From assembly GCA_020848545.1 (NCBI GenBank), contig JADLHZ010000007.1, positions 124,001 through 188,000 on the forward strand: a stretch of DNA of 64,000 nt, written 5' to 3'. Below the pieces are notes generated by a model. It did no database searches. It was not told where the DNA came from and worked only from the letters and a program-made list of their open reading frames with translations. Origin of the DNA: Deltaproteobacteria bacterium. Its GTDB lineage: Bacteria > Myxococcota > JADLHZ01. Positions 46,692 to 53,641 of the stretch are shown here, one piece after another (the first letter of the stretch is position 1; every line of letters starts with the position of its first letter). A program made the translations under genes and the position numbers.

Positions 46692-48368
46692 GTGCACACT
46701 CTGCTGCTGCTCCTCCTCCTCGCCGCTCCGAAGCCTATCACCCTCACCCGCTCCGCCGGCGCGTGGACGCTCTCCGCCCCAAAATCCTGCAAGCAGATCC
46801 AAGGTAAGACGATCGCCCTCGTCCCGGCCGGCGCCGATTGGGGCGAGCTGCGCACCGCGCTCTTCCCGCTCTTCGAGTGCGGGCCGCAGAACCTCGTCCT
46901 CGGCGCCGTGCCGATCGCGCTGCCATCCAAACAGACCCGCCCGATCGTCATCGTGAAGAACGATTCGCTCTGGCTCTGGCACGAAGGCGCGCGCACGAAG
47001 ATCGACGGCGCCGATCCGGATGCGATCAAATCGATCACCGCCGCCGGCGTCGCGGTCTACTTCGCGCCGACGGTGATGCTGGCGCCCGCGACGCTCGATC
47101 GCGTGAAGAACTTGGGCCCGCTCGAGCTCGCCGATACGAAGCTCGCGGGGGTGCGCGTCACCGCGGGCGAAACGGCCCGGGCCGAGACGATCGAAAAACC
47201 GAGCGGTGCTCTCGTACGCGTGTTCGGCAGCGCCGAGATGCCGGTGGCGGGCGCCGCGCCGCCGCCGTCGTGGACCACGGGTGGGCCGCGGCGTTGCTAC
47301 GGCAAAGGCGGCGCGCCGGTCGCGTGGGCAGCGGGCGTCGCCGCCGGCATCTTCGATCCAGCGAAGGCGCGCGAGGCCGCCGACGCCGCGGCCAAAGCCG
47401 AGATGGCGAAGTTCCTCGACGCGACGGCAGAGCCGCCGAAGAAGGGAAAGCCCGCGCCGCCAGCCGAAGTCGTGATCATCGATCACTACGACGACGCCGC
47501 GAGCAGGACGAACTACGCGCTCGCGGAGACGGCGATCCTGAAGAAGAGAGGCGAAGAGCTCGACACCTGCTTCGACGCCGATCCTGGCGTGACGTGGACG
47601 TGGCAAGCGGTCGACACAGACGGCGGCGTGAAACGCGCGCCGCCCGAGTGGGCGAAAGGTTCCGGCCTCTCAGGCCACCCGCTGGGCCTGCACTTCAGAT
47701 ACATCGGCGTGGCGAAGAGCCCGTACGCGAACGAGCGCGCGGCGGCAGAGTCGGCGCTGCTCTCGGCCATGCGTGGCGGCCTGGCGAAGATCTGCGCGAC
47801 CGCGGTCGTCGACGGGAGCGCGATCGCGGCGGCCGAGTGGTTCGCCGAACAACAGCTCGGGGCGTGGACCTTTCGCGCGACGCTCGCTTGGGCGCCGGTG
47901 CCAGAGTCGGTCTACGGCGGCTGCGCGCGCCAAGACGGCGAGATCGCGCTCGGCCGGCCGCCGCCGATGCAGAACGCGCCCGGCTGGGTGTCGCGCGGCG
48001 CGAGCGAGACGAACGACGCGTTCTTCGTCGCGACCAAAGACGGCGACACCAACGCGATCTGGGCCACGGTCCATTCGAAGCTCGCGCCGGCCCTGCCGGA
48101 GGGCTGGCCGTCCCAAGGCGGCACGGCGTTTCTCGCCAAAGCGATCGCCAAGGACGCGACCGGCACGCAAACCTGGCGCGATCCGAACTACGGCGTCGAC
48201 TACGCCCTCCGTCGCGTGCCGAAGATCGCGATCGCGCAAAGGTTGAAGGAATGCCAAACGACGCGGGCCTGCGAGACGCTGGCGGACGAAAAGAAGGCGA
48301 TCGAGCAGCTGCAGCGTGGGCTGTCGGCGGTGCTCGCGGCGCAGGCGGCGAGTCAGCCGGCGAAGTGA
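46692..48368 (+). CDS. large exported protein of unknown function
   Basis: A 558-residue protein starting at GTG 46692 with a short signal-like leader (MHTLLLLLLLAAPKP). The mature chain has repeated alpha/beta blocks (PSKQTRPIVIVKNDSLWLWHEG, GVAVYFAPTVMLAPATLDRVKNLG, TLAWAPVPESVYGGCARQDGEI), with cysteines spread through it (KSCKQIQ, LFECGPQ, LDTCFDA, AKICATA). I do not recognise the family. It follows the efflux operon on the same strand with a 53-bp gap and could be cotranscribed, but nothing in its sequence points to efflux. Confidence 0.62.
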   Translation: MHTLLLLLLLAAPKPITLTRSAGAWTLSAPKSCKQIQGKTIALVPAGADWGELRTALFPLFECGPQNLVLGAVPIALPSKQTRPIVIVKNDSLWLWHEGARTKIDGADPDAIKSITAAGVAVYFAPTVMLAPATLDRVKNLGPLELADTKLAGVRVTAGETARAETIEKPSGALVRVFGSAEMPVAGAAPPPSWTTGGPRRCYGKGGAPVAWAAGVAAGIFDPAKAREAADAAAKAEMAKFLDATAEPPKKGKPAPPAEVVIIDHYDDAASRTNYALAETAILKKRGEELDTCFDADPGVTWTWQAVDTDGGVKRAPPEWAKGSGLSGHPLGLHFRYIGVAKSPYANERAAAESALLSAMRGGLAKICATAVVDGSAIAAAEWFAEQQLGAWTFRATLAWAPVPESVYGGCARQDGEIALGRPPPMQNAPGWVSRGASETNDAFFVATKDGDTNAIWATVHSKLAPALPEGWPSQGGTAFLAKAIAKDATGTQTWRDPNYGVDYALRRVPKIAIAQRLKECQTTRACETLADEKKAIEQLQRGLSAVLAAQAASQPAK

Positions 48369-48393
48369 GCTACGTCTCGGAGTCGCGCGCGCT

Positions 48394-50142
48394 TCAGATG
48401 GAATCCCAGCCGTAGCCCTCGCGCTCGAACGCGTGATCGGCGAGCGACTTGATGAGCTCGTCGTCGTTGTCGTCGATCTTGCCGAAGTTCGAGCGCACGC
48501 GCCGGCTCACTTGCCCGGTCAGCACCTGCAGGATCTCGAGCTCCTTCTGGCTCTTCTCCACGCCTTGGCTCTCGACGATGCCGTTGACGCGGCTGATCGT
48601 GCAGGCGTGGACGAAAAGATCGATCATGATGTCGGCGAGGCGCTTCGTGGCGAACTGCTTGTCGATGATCGCGCGGCCGTGCTTGCGCAGGATGCGATCG
48701 GCGGCGGCGGCGAGATCGCGCGTCTCATCCTCGAACTTCTGCGCGTGCGGGCGGAGCGGCGGCGCGAGCTTGGTGAAGCGGCTCTTCTCGCGGTTGATGC
48801 CGGTGAGCAGCGATGCTTGCTTCTTCGCGTAGCCCGACAAAACGCCGAAGCCTTTGATCGGATCGTTGAACGCGCCCTTCAGTGACGACGAGAGCTCCTT
48901 CAGCTGCGTGCCGACGTCGTTCATCGCCGTCAACGCGATGAACAGGCGCAGGATGTCGTTCGTGCCTTCGTAGATGCGGGCGATGCGCGCGTCCCGCAGA
49001 ATGCGCTCGTACGGAAAGTCCTTCATGAAGCCGTTGCCGCCCGCGATCTGCAGTGCCTCGTCGGCGGTGCGCCACATGCACTCGCTGCCGAAGACTTTGC
49101 TGATCGCCGCCTCGACCGCGTAGTCCTGGTAGCCCTGGTCGACGAGGCTCGCGACCATCGTCACGCAGCTCTCGGTAGCGAAGCAGTCGACGACCATGTG
49201 GCCGAGCTTCTGCTTGATGAGCCCGAACTCGGCGATCGGCCGGCCGAACTGCTTGCGCTCCTTGGCCTGCTTGGTCGCCAAGCCGATCAGCGTCTTCATC
49301 GCGCCGACGGTGCCGCCGCCGAGGCCGCTGCGCCCGCTGTTCAAGATGCCCATCGCCACCTTGAAGCCCTTGCCCACTTCGCCGAGCACGTTCTTGCCCG
49401 GCACGCGCACGTTGTCGAAATCGACGGTGGTCGTCGAGCTCGCGCGTTGGCCCATCTTGTCTTCGTGCGTGCCGGTGCTGACGCCCTTCATCCCGCGCTC
49501 GACGATGAACGCGGTGATGCTGCCCTTCTTGTCGATCTCGCCGGTCTTGGCGAAGACGGTGTAGAACTGCGCGATGCCGCCGTTCGTGATCCACAGCTTG
49601 CCGCCGTTCAGGATCCAGTCGTCGCCGTCTCTTTCTGCCTTCGTCTTGATCGACGCCGCGTCCGATCCGGCGCCGGGCTCCGTCAAGCAGAACGCGGCGA
49701 TCATCTCGCCGGTCGCGAGCTTCGGGTAGTAGCGCTGCTTTTGCTCTTCCGTGCCGTAGAGCAAGAGGCCGCGCATGCCGATCGAGCTGTGCGCGCCGAC
49801 GGTCACCGCAACGGCGCCGTCGAACTTCGCGACCTCTTGCAGCGCGCGCGAGTACGCCGACGCGTTGAAGCCGAGGCCGCCGTGCGCCTCCGGCACGACG
49901 AGCCCGAAGAGACCGAACTGCTTCAGCTCGTCGATGAAGCTCGGCGGAAACTCTCCGGCCTTGTCCCACGCGCGATAGTCTTTCTCGTGGCCCTTCAAGA
50001 GCTCCGAGATCGACGCGAGCACGCTTTTCAGCGTCTCCTTCTCCGGCGCCGGCATGATCGGGAACGGCAGGATGATGTCTTCTTCGATCTCGCCGAGACA
50101 CAATGACTGCATGAAGCTCGCGGTCGCCTTGTCGATGGCCAT
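48394..50142 (-). CDS. acyl-CoA dehydrogenase, very-long-chain type
   Basis: A 582-residue flavoprotein that takes the first step of fatty-acid beta-oxidation. It has the N-terminal ACAD domains with FCLTEPGAGSDAASIKT (FAD/substrate signature), WITNGGIAQFYTVFAK and the C-terminal ADEALQIAGGNGFMKDFPYERILRDARIARIYEGTNDI, whose Glu in YEGTND is the usual catalytic base. A further 180-residue helical C-terminal extension resembles ACADVL/ACAD9, so long-chain substrates are likely. ATG 50140-50142 is followed by AIDKATASF. It belongs with the thioesterase, FadJ and thiolase genes downstream in the window. Confidence 0.9.
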   Translation of the reverse strand: MAIDKATASFMQSLCLGEIEEDIILPFPIMPAPEKETLKSVLASISELLKGHEKDYRAWDKAGEFPPSFIDELKQFGLFGLVVPEAHGGLGFNASAYSRALQEVAKFDGAVAVTVGAHSSIGMRGLLLYGTEEQKQRYYPKLATGEMIAAFCLTEPGAGSDAASIKTKAERDGDDWILNGGKLWITNGGIAQFYTVFAKTGEIDKKGSITAFIVERGMKGVSTGTHEDKMGQRASSTTTVDFDNVRVPGKNVLGEVGKGFKVAMGILNSGRSGLGGGTVGAMKTLIGLATKQAKERKQFGRPIAEFGLIKQKLGHMVVDCFATESCVTMVASLVDQGYQDYAVEAAISKVFGSECMWRTADEALQIAGGNGFMKDFPYERILRDARIARIYEGTNDILRLFIALTAMNDVGTQLKELSSSLKGAFNDPIKGFGVLSGYAKKQASLLTGINREKSRFTKLAPPLRPHAQKFEDETRDLAAAADRILRKHGRAIIDKQFATKRLADIMIDLFVHACTISRVNGIVESQGVEKSQKELEILQVLTGQVSRRVRSNFGKIDDNDDELIKSLADHAFEREGYGWDSI

Positions 50143-50203
50143 GGGCACGCTCCTCGGCGACACTCTCGCGCGACCGGGGCTTCGGGACAATGGGCGTCAG
50201 CGA

Positions 50204-50947
50204 TCACGGTGCGCGGTCGAACCCTGGCCCGACGAGCTCGCTGAGCACGGCCTCGACCGCCACTGTGACGCTTTCGTCGCCGACGGTCGCATCCTGCTCG
50301 CCATCCGTGAGTCGCGCGGCGACCGTGTTGCCGGCCGCGAGGGTGATCACCGTCCCGTCCGCAAGCGGCGGTCCGTCGATGCTCACGGTGAGGATCTGAT
50401 CGAAGTCTTCGCTGCCGGCGATCGGATGCACCAAGAAGCGCCCGCCGAACACCCAGTAGCTCAGGGTCTCGGGCGTCTCGATCTGGCCGAGCACGTTCGC
50501 GTGAAGGACCGCGTCAATGGTCACGGTGATCTTGCGCAGCGCCTCGCCTCCAGCTTCGAAGTTGCCGCGGTAGAGGGTGCCGCGCATCGCCTTCACTTTG
50601 CCATTCACCGCGTCGTTCAGCGAGAACGCATCCGGCAAGAACGAGTGCAGCTCGCCTTTGTAGTCGCCGGCGTCTTTGAAGCGCACGCGGAAGATCGCCT
50701 GCACGTCGTGCGGGCGATGGAACATGGGGATGTGCGACATGAAGACGCCGCCCTGCTTATCGCCGAACACGATCATTCCGTGCGTGCCAACGCGCTGGCC
50801 GGCGGGAAAGTCGCCGCTCTCGAGGCCGTGCGCTTGTTCGCCGTGATCGTGCGTGTGCGACGGCGCCGGCGGAACGCTGACGCTTGGGGGCGCTTCGACG
50901 CCGCAGGCCAGGAGGAGGAGGAAATACGAAACGCGCAGAAGGGTCAC
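50204..50947 (-). CDS. lipoprotein with His-rich N-terminus
   Basis: A 247-residue predicted lipoprotein. The GTG at 50945-50947 follows a TGGAG ribosome binding site and opens a signal peptide with LLLAC (Cys15). The mature N-terminus contains the histidine-rich SHTHDHGEQAHG, possibly metal binding. Then comes a conserved-looking block HGMIVFGDKQGGVFMSHIPMFHRPHD, as in a family of exported proteins with a SHLPMFHxPHD phrase whose function I do not know. The rest is beta-rich. It is upstream of, and on the same strand as, the acyl-CoA dehydrogenase gene (61 bp). Confidence 0.65.
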   Translation of the reverse strand: MTLLRVSYFLLLLACGVEAPPSVSVPPAPSHTHDHGEQAHGLESGDFPAGQRVGTHGMIVFGDKQGGVFMSHIPMFHRPHDVQAIFRVRFKDAGDYKGELHSFLPDAFSLNDAVNGKVKAMRGTLYRGNFEAGGEALRKITVTIDAVLHANVLGQIETPETLSYWVFGGRFLVHPIAGSEDFDQILTVSIDGPPLADGTVITLAAGNTVAARLTDGEQDATVGDESVTVAVEAVLSELVGPGFDRAP

Positions 50948-51178
50948 GGGCAGCTCCAGAAGTGGATCTGCAGGCCGTCCTGCTTTTGGTGTCAGACGCG
51001 CATCATTTGCGATGGCTCCAAGGAGCCGATGGCGCATGCGCGAGCCGTCCCGCGAATGTCGGGGCGCGAGGTAGCGGAAGCAGGGCGAGGTTGGCAAGTG
51101 AAATCGCCCTCCCCATGTGAGCGAGCGCGGTGTCGCCGCCCGAGGTTGACCACGCGGCGGGCGATTGCTACCCGCATC

Positions 51179-51481
51179 ATGGCGAACGAACCTCGCGGCG
51201 ATCTCCCGCTCTCCTTCATGCGCCAAAAGCCGCCGTCGAATCGCTGGTTGCTCGGCGCCGTGGCGATCGGCGCGGTGGTGGGCGTGGGCCTCATGTTCTA
51301 CAACCCCGCGCCGCCGGAGCCGCCGCCGATGGTGAAGAAGCCAGAACCAGCGTCGCAGGCCGCCGCGAGCGTGCCGGCGAGCGCACCGGCGGCGGACGTG
51401 ATCGAGAAGAAGGAAGCTCCGAAGGTCGTGGCGAAGCCGGCCGCGAAGCCGGAGAAGAAGGCGAAGAAGAAGCGGAATTAG
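51179..51481 (+). CDS. small single-pass membrane protein, TonB-N-terminus-like
   Basis: A 100-residue protein. After a polar 20-residue N-terminus (MANEPRGDLPLSFMRQKPPS) there is one hydrophobic helix (RWLLGAVAIGAVVGVGLMFYN), then a Pro-rich (NPAPPEPPPMVKKPEPAS) and Ala/Pro/Lys-rich tail (KPAAKPEKKAKKKRN). This resembles the start of a TonB or a periplasm-spanning linker, without any C-terminal globular domain. The 231-bp region before it is divergent from the lipoprotein gene at 50947 and contains nothing else I can identify. The function is unknown. Confidence 0.55.
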   Translation: MANEPRGDLPLSFMRQKPPSNRWLLGAVAIGAVVGVGLMFYNPAPPEPPPMVKKPEPASQAAASVPASAPAADVIEKKEAPKVVAKPAAKPEKKAKKKRN

Positions 51482-51500
51482 GTCACGACGTGATGGCGCG

Positions 51501-51548
51501 CCATCGCCATCGCCATCGCCATCGCCATCGCCATCGCCATCGCCATCG
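51501..51548 (+). repeat. (CCATCG)8 intergenic tandem repeat
   Basis: Eight perfect copies of the same hexamer found within the M64-like gene (38074-38187), here in intergenic DNA 20 bp after the small membrane protein. The two neighbouring arrays are in the same orientation on the + strand. Confidence 0.95.
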
Positions 51549-51668
51549 TTTTGGAATCGCGGTGCGATCGGAAGCGAGGCGAGGCCGTGCCAGCCAACTG
51601 CCGCTGGCACTGGCCTCGCACGCCAGCGAACGCGTGGACGATGAGTGAGCTGTGTCGCGTGCACTTCG

Positions 51669-51724
51669 CGTGAGTCATCATCCACCTCCGGGGGCGGGGC
51701 ACAGGAGGTGGATGATGACTCACG
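51669..51724 (+). promoter_or_regulatory. 21-bp perfect stem covering the ribosome binding site of the four-helix-bundle gene
   Basis: Arms 51669-51689 and 51704-51724 are perfect reverse complements over 21 bp with a 14-base G-rich loop; outer pairing may continue after a 2-base bulge. The right arm contains the strong ribosome binding site AGGAGGT and the two ATG codons (51712, 51715) of the downstream gene, so the folded RNA would hide the start. The left arm carries the same signals on the other strand. It could act as a translational switch, or be an RNase III substrate. Confidence 0.8.
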
Positions 51725-52080
51725 AAGCCGAAACTGAAACGAAGTATTTCCGGTACGAGAAGCTCGACGCATATGGGCTGGCGCGCCAAGCCACGCAGTT
51801 CGTCGCGGCGCGGCGTGCGAGGCTGCGCGGGCTTCCGGGCGAAGCGGGGCCGCAGCTCGAACGCGCCGTCGTCGGAGCGCAGACGAACCTCGCGTCGGGA
51901 GCGTCGCACTTCGGAGCCGAAGGTCGGCGGCACTTTCGCATCGCCCTCTCGGAGGCAACCGAAGCCGGCGCGGCGCTCGACGTCGCATTCGACTTCGGCG
52001 CCTTCGACGAGGCCGAGCACAGAGCGCTACGCGCGATCTTGCTGCGCCTCGCGGCGACGTTGCGCGGGCTCGCCGGCTAG
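51712..52080 (+). CDS. four-helix bundle protein (23S rRNA intervening-sequence protein family)
   Basis: A 122-residue protein of four amphipathic helices, beginning MMTHEAETETKYFRYEKLDAYG and continuing GLARQATQFVAARRARLRGLPG, ALSEATEAGAALDVAFDFGAFDEAEH and LRAILLRLAATLRGL. The opening KYFRYEKLDAYGLA resembles the start of the S23/IVP family (TIGR02436), proteins first found inside 23S rRNA intervening sequences of Leptospira and enterobacteria but also stand-alone in many genomes. Its function is unknown. The start is buried in the 21-bp stem. The sequence lies in an accessory strip between the hexamer array and a decayed toxin gene. Confidence 0.72.
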   Translation: MMTHEAETETKYFRYEKLDAYGLARQATQFVAARRARLRGLPGEAGPQLERAVVGAQTNLASGASHFGAEGRRHFRIALSEATEAGAALDVAFDFGAFDEAEHRALRAILLRLAATLRGLAG

Positions 52081-52119
52081 GTCGGCAAGCAGAGCTGCCC
52101 GCCGGTCGATGCTGGCGGG

Positions 52120-52248
52120 CACCCAGTGGGCATCTCCATGAAAGAAAGATTGATCGTAGTGGCTCATACTGATCGAGCGGATATGATACGTATCATCAGC
52201 GCGCGACGAGCAACGAAGCGCGAACGGCGTGCCTATGAAAACAGCTAA
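52120..52248 (+). pseudogene. brnT: BrnT toxin fragment (C-terminal part)
   Basis: About 42 in-frame codons from 52120 to the TAA at 52246-52248 match only the C-terminal half of BrnT (DUF497): LIVVAHTDRADMIRIISARR and then KRERRAYENS, ending the usual RIISARRAT-x-x-ERRxYE phrase. The frame is open only from just behind the stop of the four-helix-bundle gene at 52080. BrnT is usually about 90 residues; the first half, with the RNase-fold strands, is missing. An internal ATG (52138) could give a 36-residue piece. The adjacent antitoxin remains intact, so this is a broken toxin gene. Confidence 0.72.
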
Positions 52249-52444
52249 GAAATCGAAGAGCGAAATGCAGCGCGAGTACGACTTTTCGAACGGCACCCGC
52301 GGCAAGTACGCGGCTCGCTTCGCGAAGGGCACGAACGTCATCGTCCTCGAACCGGACGTCGCAGAGTACTTCCCTGACTCGGAATCGGTGAATGAAGCGC
52401 TGCGCGTGCTCGTTCGCGTGGCCGCCCACCGCGTCGGCAAGTAG
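52235..52444 (+). CDS. BrnA-type antitoxin of a decayed BrnT/BrnA pair
   Basis: A 69-residue protein starting at ATG 52235, which lies inside the last codons of the BrnT fragment (14-bp overlap). The sequence MKTAKKSKSEMQREYDFS opens it, followed by RGKYAARFAKGTNVIVLEPDVAEYFPDSESVNEALRVLVRVA. The REYDFS...RGKYAARFxxGTNVVVLxPDVAxxFPDSESVN phrase is typical of the small proteins encoded after BrnT toxins. It neutralises the toxin and autoregulates in complete systems. Here the toxin is truncated, so it may persist as an orphan antitoxin that protects against related toxins. Confidence 0.75.
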   Translation: MKTAKKSKSEMQREYDFSNGTRGKYAARFAKGTNVIVLEPDVAEYFPDSESVNEALRVLVRVAAHRVGK

Positions 52445-52460
52445 AGGCGCCTCGCTCCGC

Positions 52461-53327
52461 ATGACCACCAAGCTCGCCGAGCTCGTCACGCTTCTGAAGC
52501 TCGAGCGCATCGAAGAGAACCTCTTTCGCGTCCAGAGCCAGGATCTCGGCTGGGGCACCGTGTTCGGCGGGCAGGTGCTCGGCCAAGCGCTATCGGCCGC
52601 GGTGCAGACCGTTCCCGCAGAACGCCCGCCGCACTCGTTGCATGCGTACTTCCTCCGACCCGGCGACGTGTCGCGGCCGATCGTCTACACCGTCGACCGC
52701 GCGCGCGACGGTGGCTCGTTCACCACGCGCCGAGTCGTCGCGGTGCAAAACGGTCAACCGATCTTGAACATGTCGGCCTCGTTTCAGATCGAAGAGCCGG
52801 GCTTCTCGCATCAAGATCCGATGCCCGCCGCGCCCGCGCCGGACACGCTCGTCACCGAGCAAGCACGCTTCGCCAGGTTTCCGCTGCCGGACGCGCTGCG
52901 CGAACGCGCCACCGGCGAGCGTGCGTTCGACCTGCGCACGAGCGACCCGCTGACGACGGATCCCTTCAGCGCGCCGGTGCAGCCGCCGAGCCGCATGGTG
53001 TGGCTGAAAGCGAGCGCGCGCCTCGCCGACGATCCGGCGCTGCACCGTTATCTGCTCGCGTATGTCTCGGACTTTTCGTTCATGACCGCGTCGCTCTTGC
53101 CACACGGCGTGACGTGGCTCTCGCCCGGTATGCAGATCGCGTCGATCGATCACGCGATGTGGTTTCATCGGCCGTTTCGCATCGACGAGTGGCTGCTGCA
53201 CGCGGTCGACAGCCCGTCGGCGAGTGGCAGCCGCGGCTTCGCGCGCGGGCGCGTGTTCAATCAGAACGGCGAGCTCGTGGCGTCGACGGCACAAGAAGGG
53301 CTGATTCGGATGCGTGGGAAGAAGTGA
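52461..53327 (+). CDS. tesB: acyl-CoA thioesterase II
   Basis: A 288-residue TesB thioesterase, close to the E. coli length of 286. It hydrolyses medium- and long-chain acyl-CoA. The double hot-dog fold signatures are FGGQVLGQALSAAVQTVP (first hot dog), SLHAYFLRPGD, and the active-site region MQIASIDHAMWFHRPFR with the catalytic Asp of DHAMWFH, and the Gln of ASTAQEGLIRMRG at the C-terminus. The start is ATG 52461; upstream in-frame sequence lies in the antitoxin gene. It could tune the acyl-CoA pool for the nearby beta-oxidation enzymes. The stop overlaps a GTG of the DUF1801 fragment. Confidence 0.9.
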   Translation: MTTKLAELVTLLKLERIEENLFRVQSQDLGWGTVFGGQVLGQALSAAVQTVPAERPPHSLHAYFLRPGDVSRPIVYTVDRARDGGSFTTRRVVAVQNGQPILNMSASFQIEEPGFSHQDPMPAAPAPDTLVTEQARFARFPLPDALRERATGERAFDLRTSDPLTTDPFSAPVQPPSRMVWLKASARLADDPALHRYLLAYVSDFSFMTASLLPHGVTWLSPGMQIASIDHAMWFHRPFRIDEWLLHAVDSPSASGSRGFARGRVFNQNGELVASTAQEGLIRMRGKK

Positions 53328-53467
53328 AGAACAAGGTCGCCCTGCTCTCCGGCAGCAATCAGCAGATCAAGAAGGCCGACGGCGACGGGCCGGTGCAAGC
53401 ATACATCGCGGCGATTCCGGAGTGGAAACCCTCAGACATGGCCCTCAGACATGACCCTCAGACATGA
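53324..53467 (+). pseudogene. truncated DUF1801 (YdhG-like) gene fragment
   Basis: A 47-codon frame starting at GTG 53324 (GTGA overlap with tesB). It reads KKADGDGPVQAYIAAIPEWK, the conserved N-terminal phrase of DUF1801 proteins (normally 110-140 residues). The frame then runs straight into a 13-bp tandem array and stops at TGA 53465-53467. The rest of the domain is absent. The most likely history is disruption by the repeat complex, leaving a 33-codon stub. Confidence 0.6.
53429..53467 (+). repeat. 13-bp tandem array A, three units
   Basis: Three adjacent copies of CCCTCAGACATGR (53429-53441, 53442-53454, 53455-53467), identical except for the last base of the first. The array ends at the stop codon of the DUF1801 stub and merges with the following quasi-palindrome. 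Confidence 0.9.
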
Positions 53468-53562
53468 CCGCGCTCGCGAGCCCGAGCCTGACCTTGGCCC
53501 TGGACCGCCCGGCGCCGGGTCAGGGCCATGGCTAGGCTCAGGCTCGCGAGCGCGGCCATGTC
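53461..53562. repeat. 102-bp quasi-palindrome
   Basis: Arms 53461-53488 and 53535-53562 are reverse complements at 26 of 28 positions (both contain CCGCGCTCGCGAGCC or its complement). Inner segments also pair (CTTGGCCCTGGA with TCAGGGCCATGG) around a GC-rich core containing CCCGGCGCCGGG. As DNA it could extrude a cruciform; as RNA it would form a strong hairpin. It lies between two 13-bp arrays and matches no gene. Confidence 0.85.
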
Positions 53563-53580
53563 CTTCGGTCAGGGTCAGCG

Positions 53581-53632
53581 TTTGGGGTCAGGGTTTGGGG
53601 TCAGGGTTTGGGGTCAGGGTTTGGGGCCAGGG
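53581..53632 (+). repeat. 13-bp G-rich tandem array B, four units
   Basis: TTTGGGGTCAGGG repeated at 53581, 53594 and 53607, with a fourth variant copy (TTTGGGGCCAGGG) at 53620-53632, and a related half unit just before it. Each unit has a G4 and a G3 tract, so the array offers at least eight consecutive G-tracts on the + strand and may form G-quadruplexes. It resembles telomeric repeats only in composition. The array stops 9 bp before the end of the FadJ-type gene. Confidence 0.9.
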
Positions 53633-53641
53633 GGCGCTCGC

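Noticed and set aside
5918-48140. Repeated GCGATCGC octamers (for example at 5918, 8767, 15561, 16378, 29329, 48132), like the HIP1 element of cyanobacteria
   Set aside because: They fall within genes where Ala-Ile-Ala, Arg-Ser/Asp-Arg codons in this GC-rich genome produce them. I could not count them against expectation.
51478-51690. Minus-strand small ORF starting with ribosome binding site and ATGATG in the left arm of the 21-bp stem
   Set aside because: The start signals are simply the mirror of the real gene's start. The ORF runs into the hexamer array as a Met-Ala repeat and has no family features.
52183-52196. 14-bp perfect palindrome ATGATACGTATCAT before the BrnA-type antitoxin, with a -10-like TATGAT
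   Set aside because: It lies within the BrnT remnant and encodes the conserved Met-Ile-Arg-Ile-Ile of that family, so the coding sequence explains it. A regulatory role is possible but not needed.
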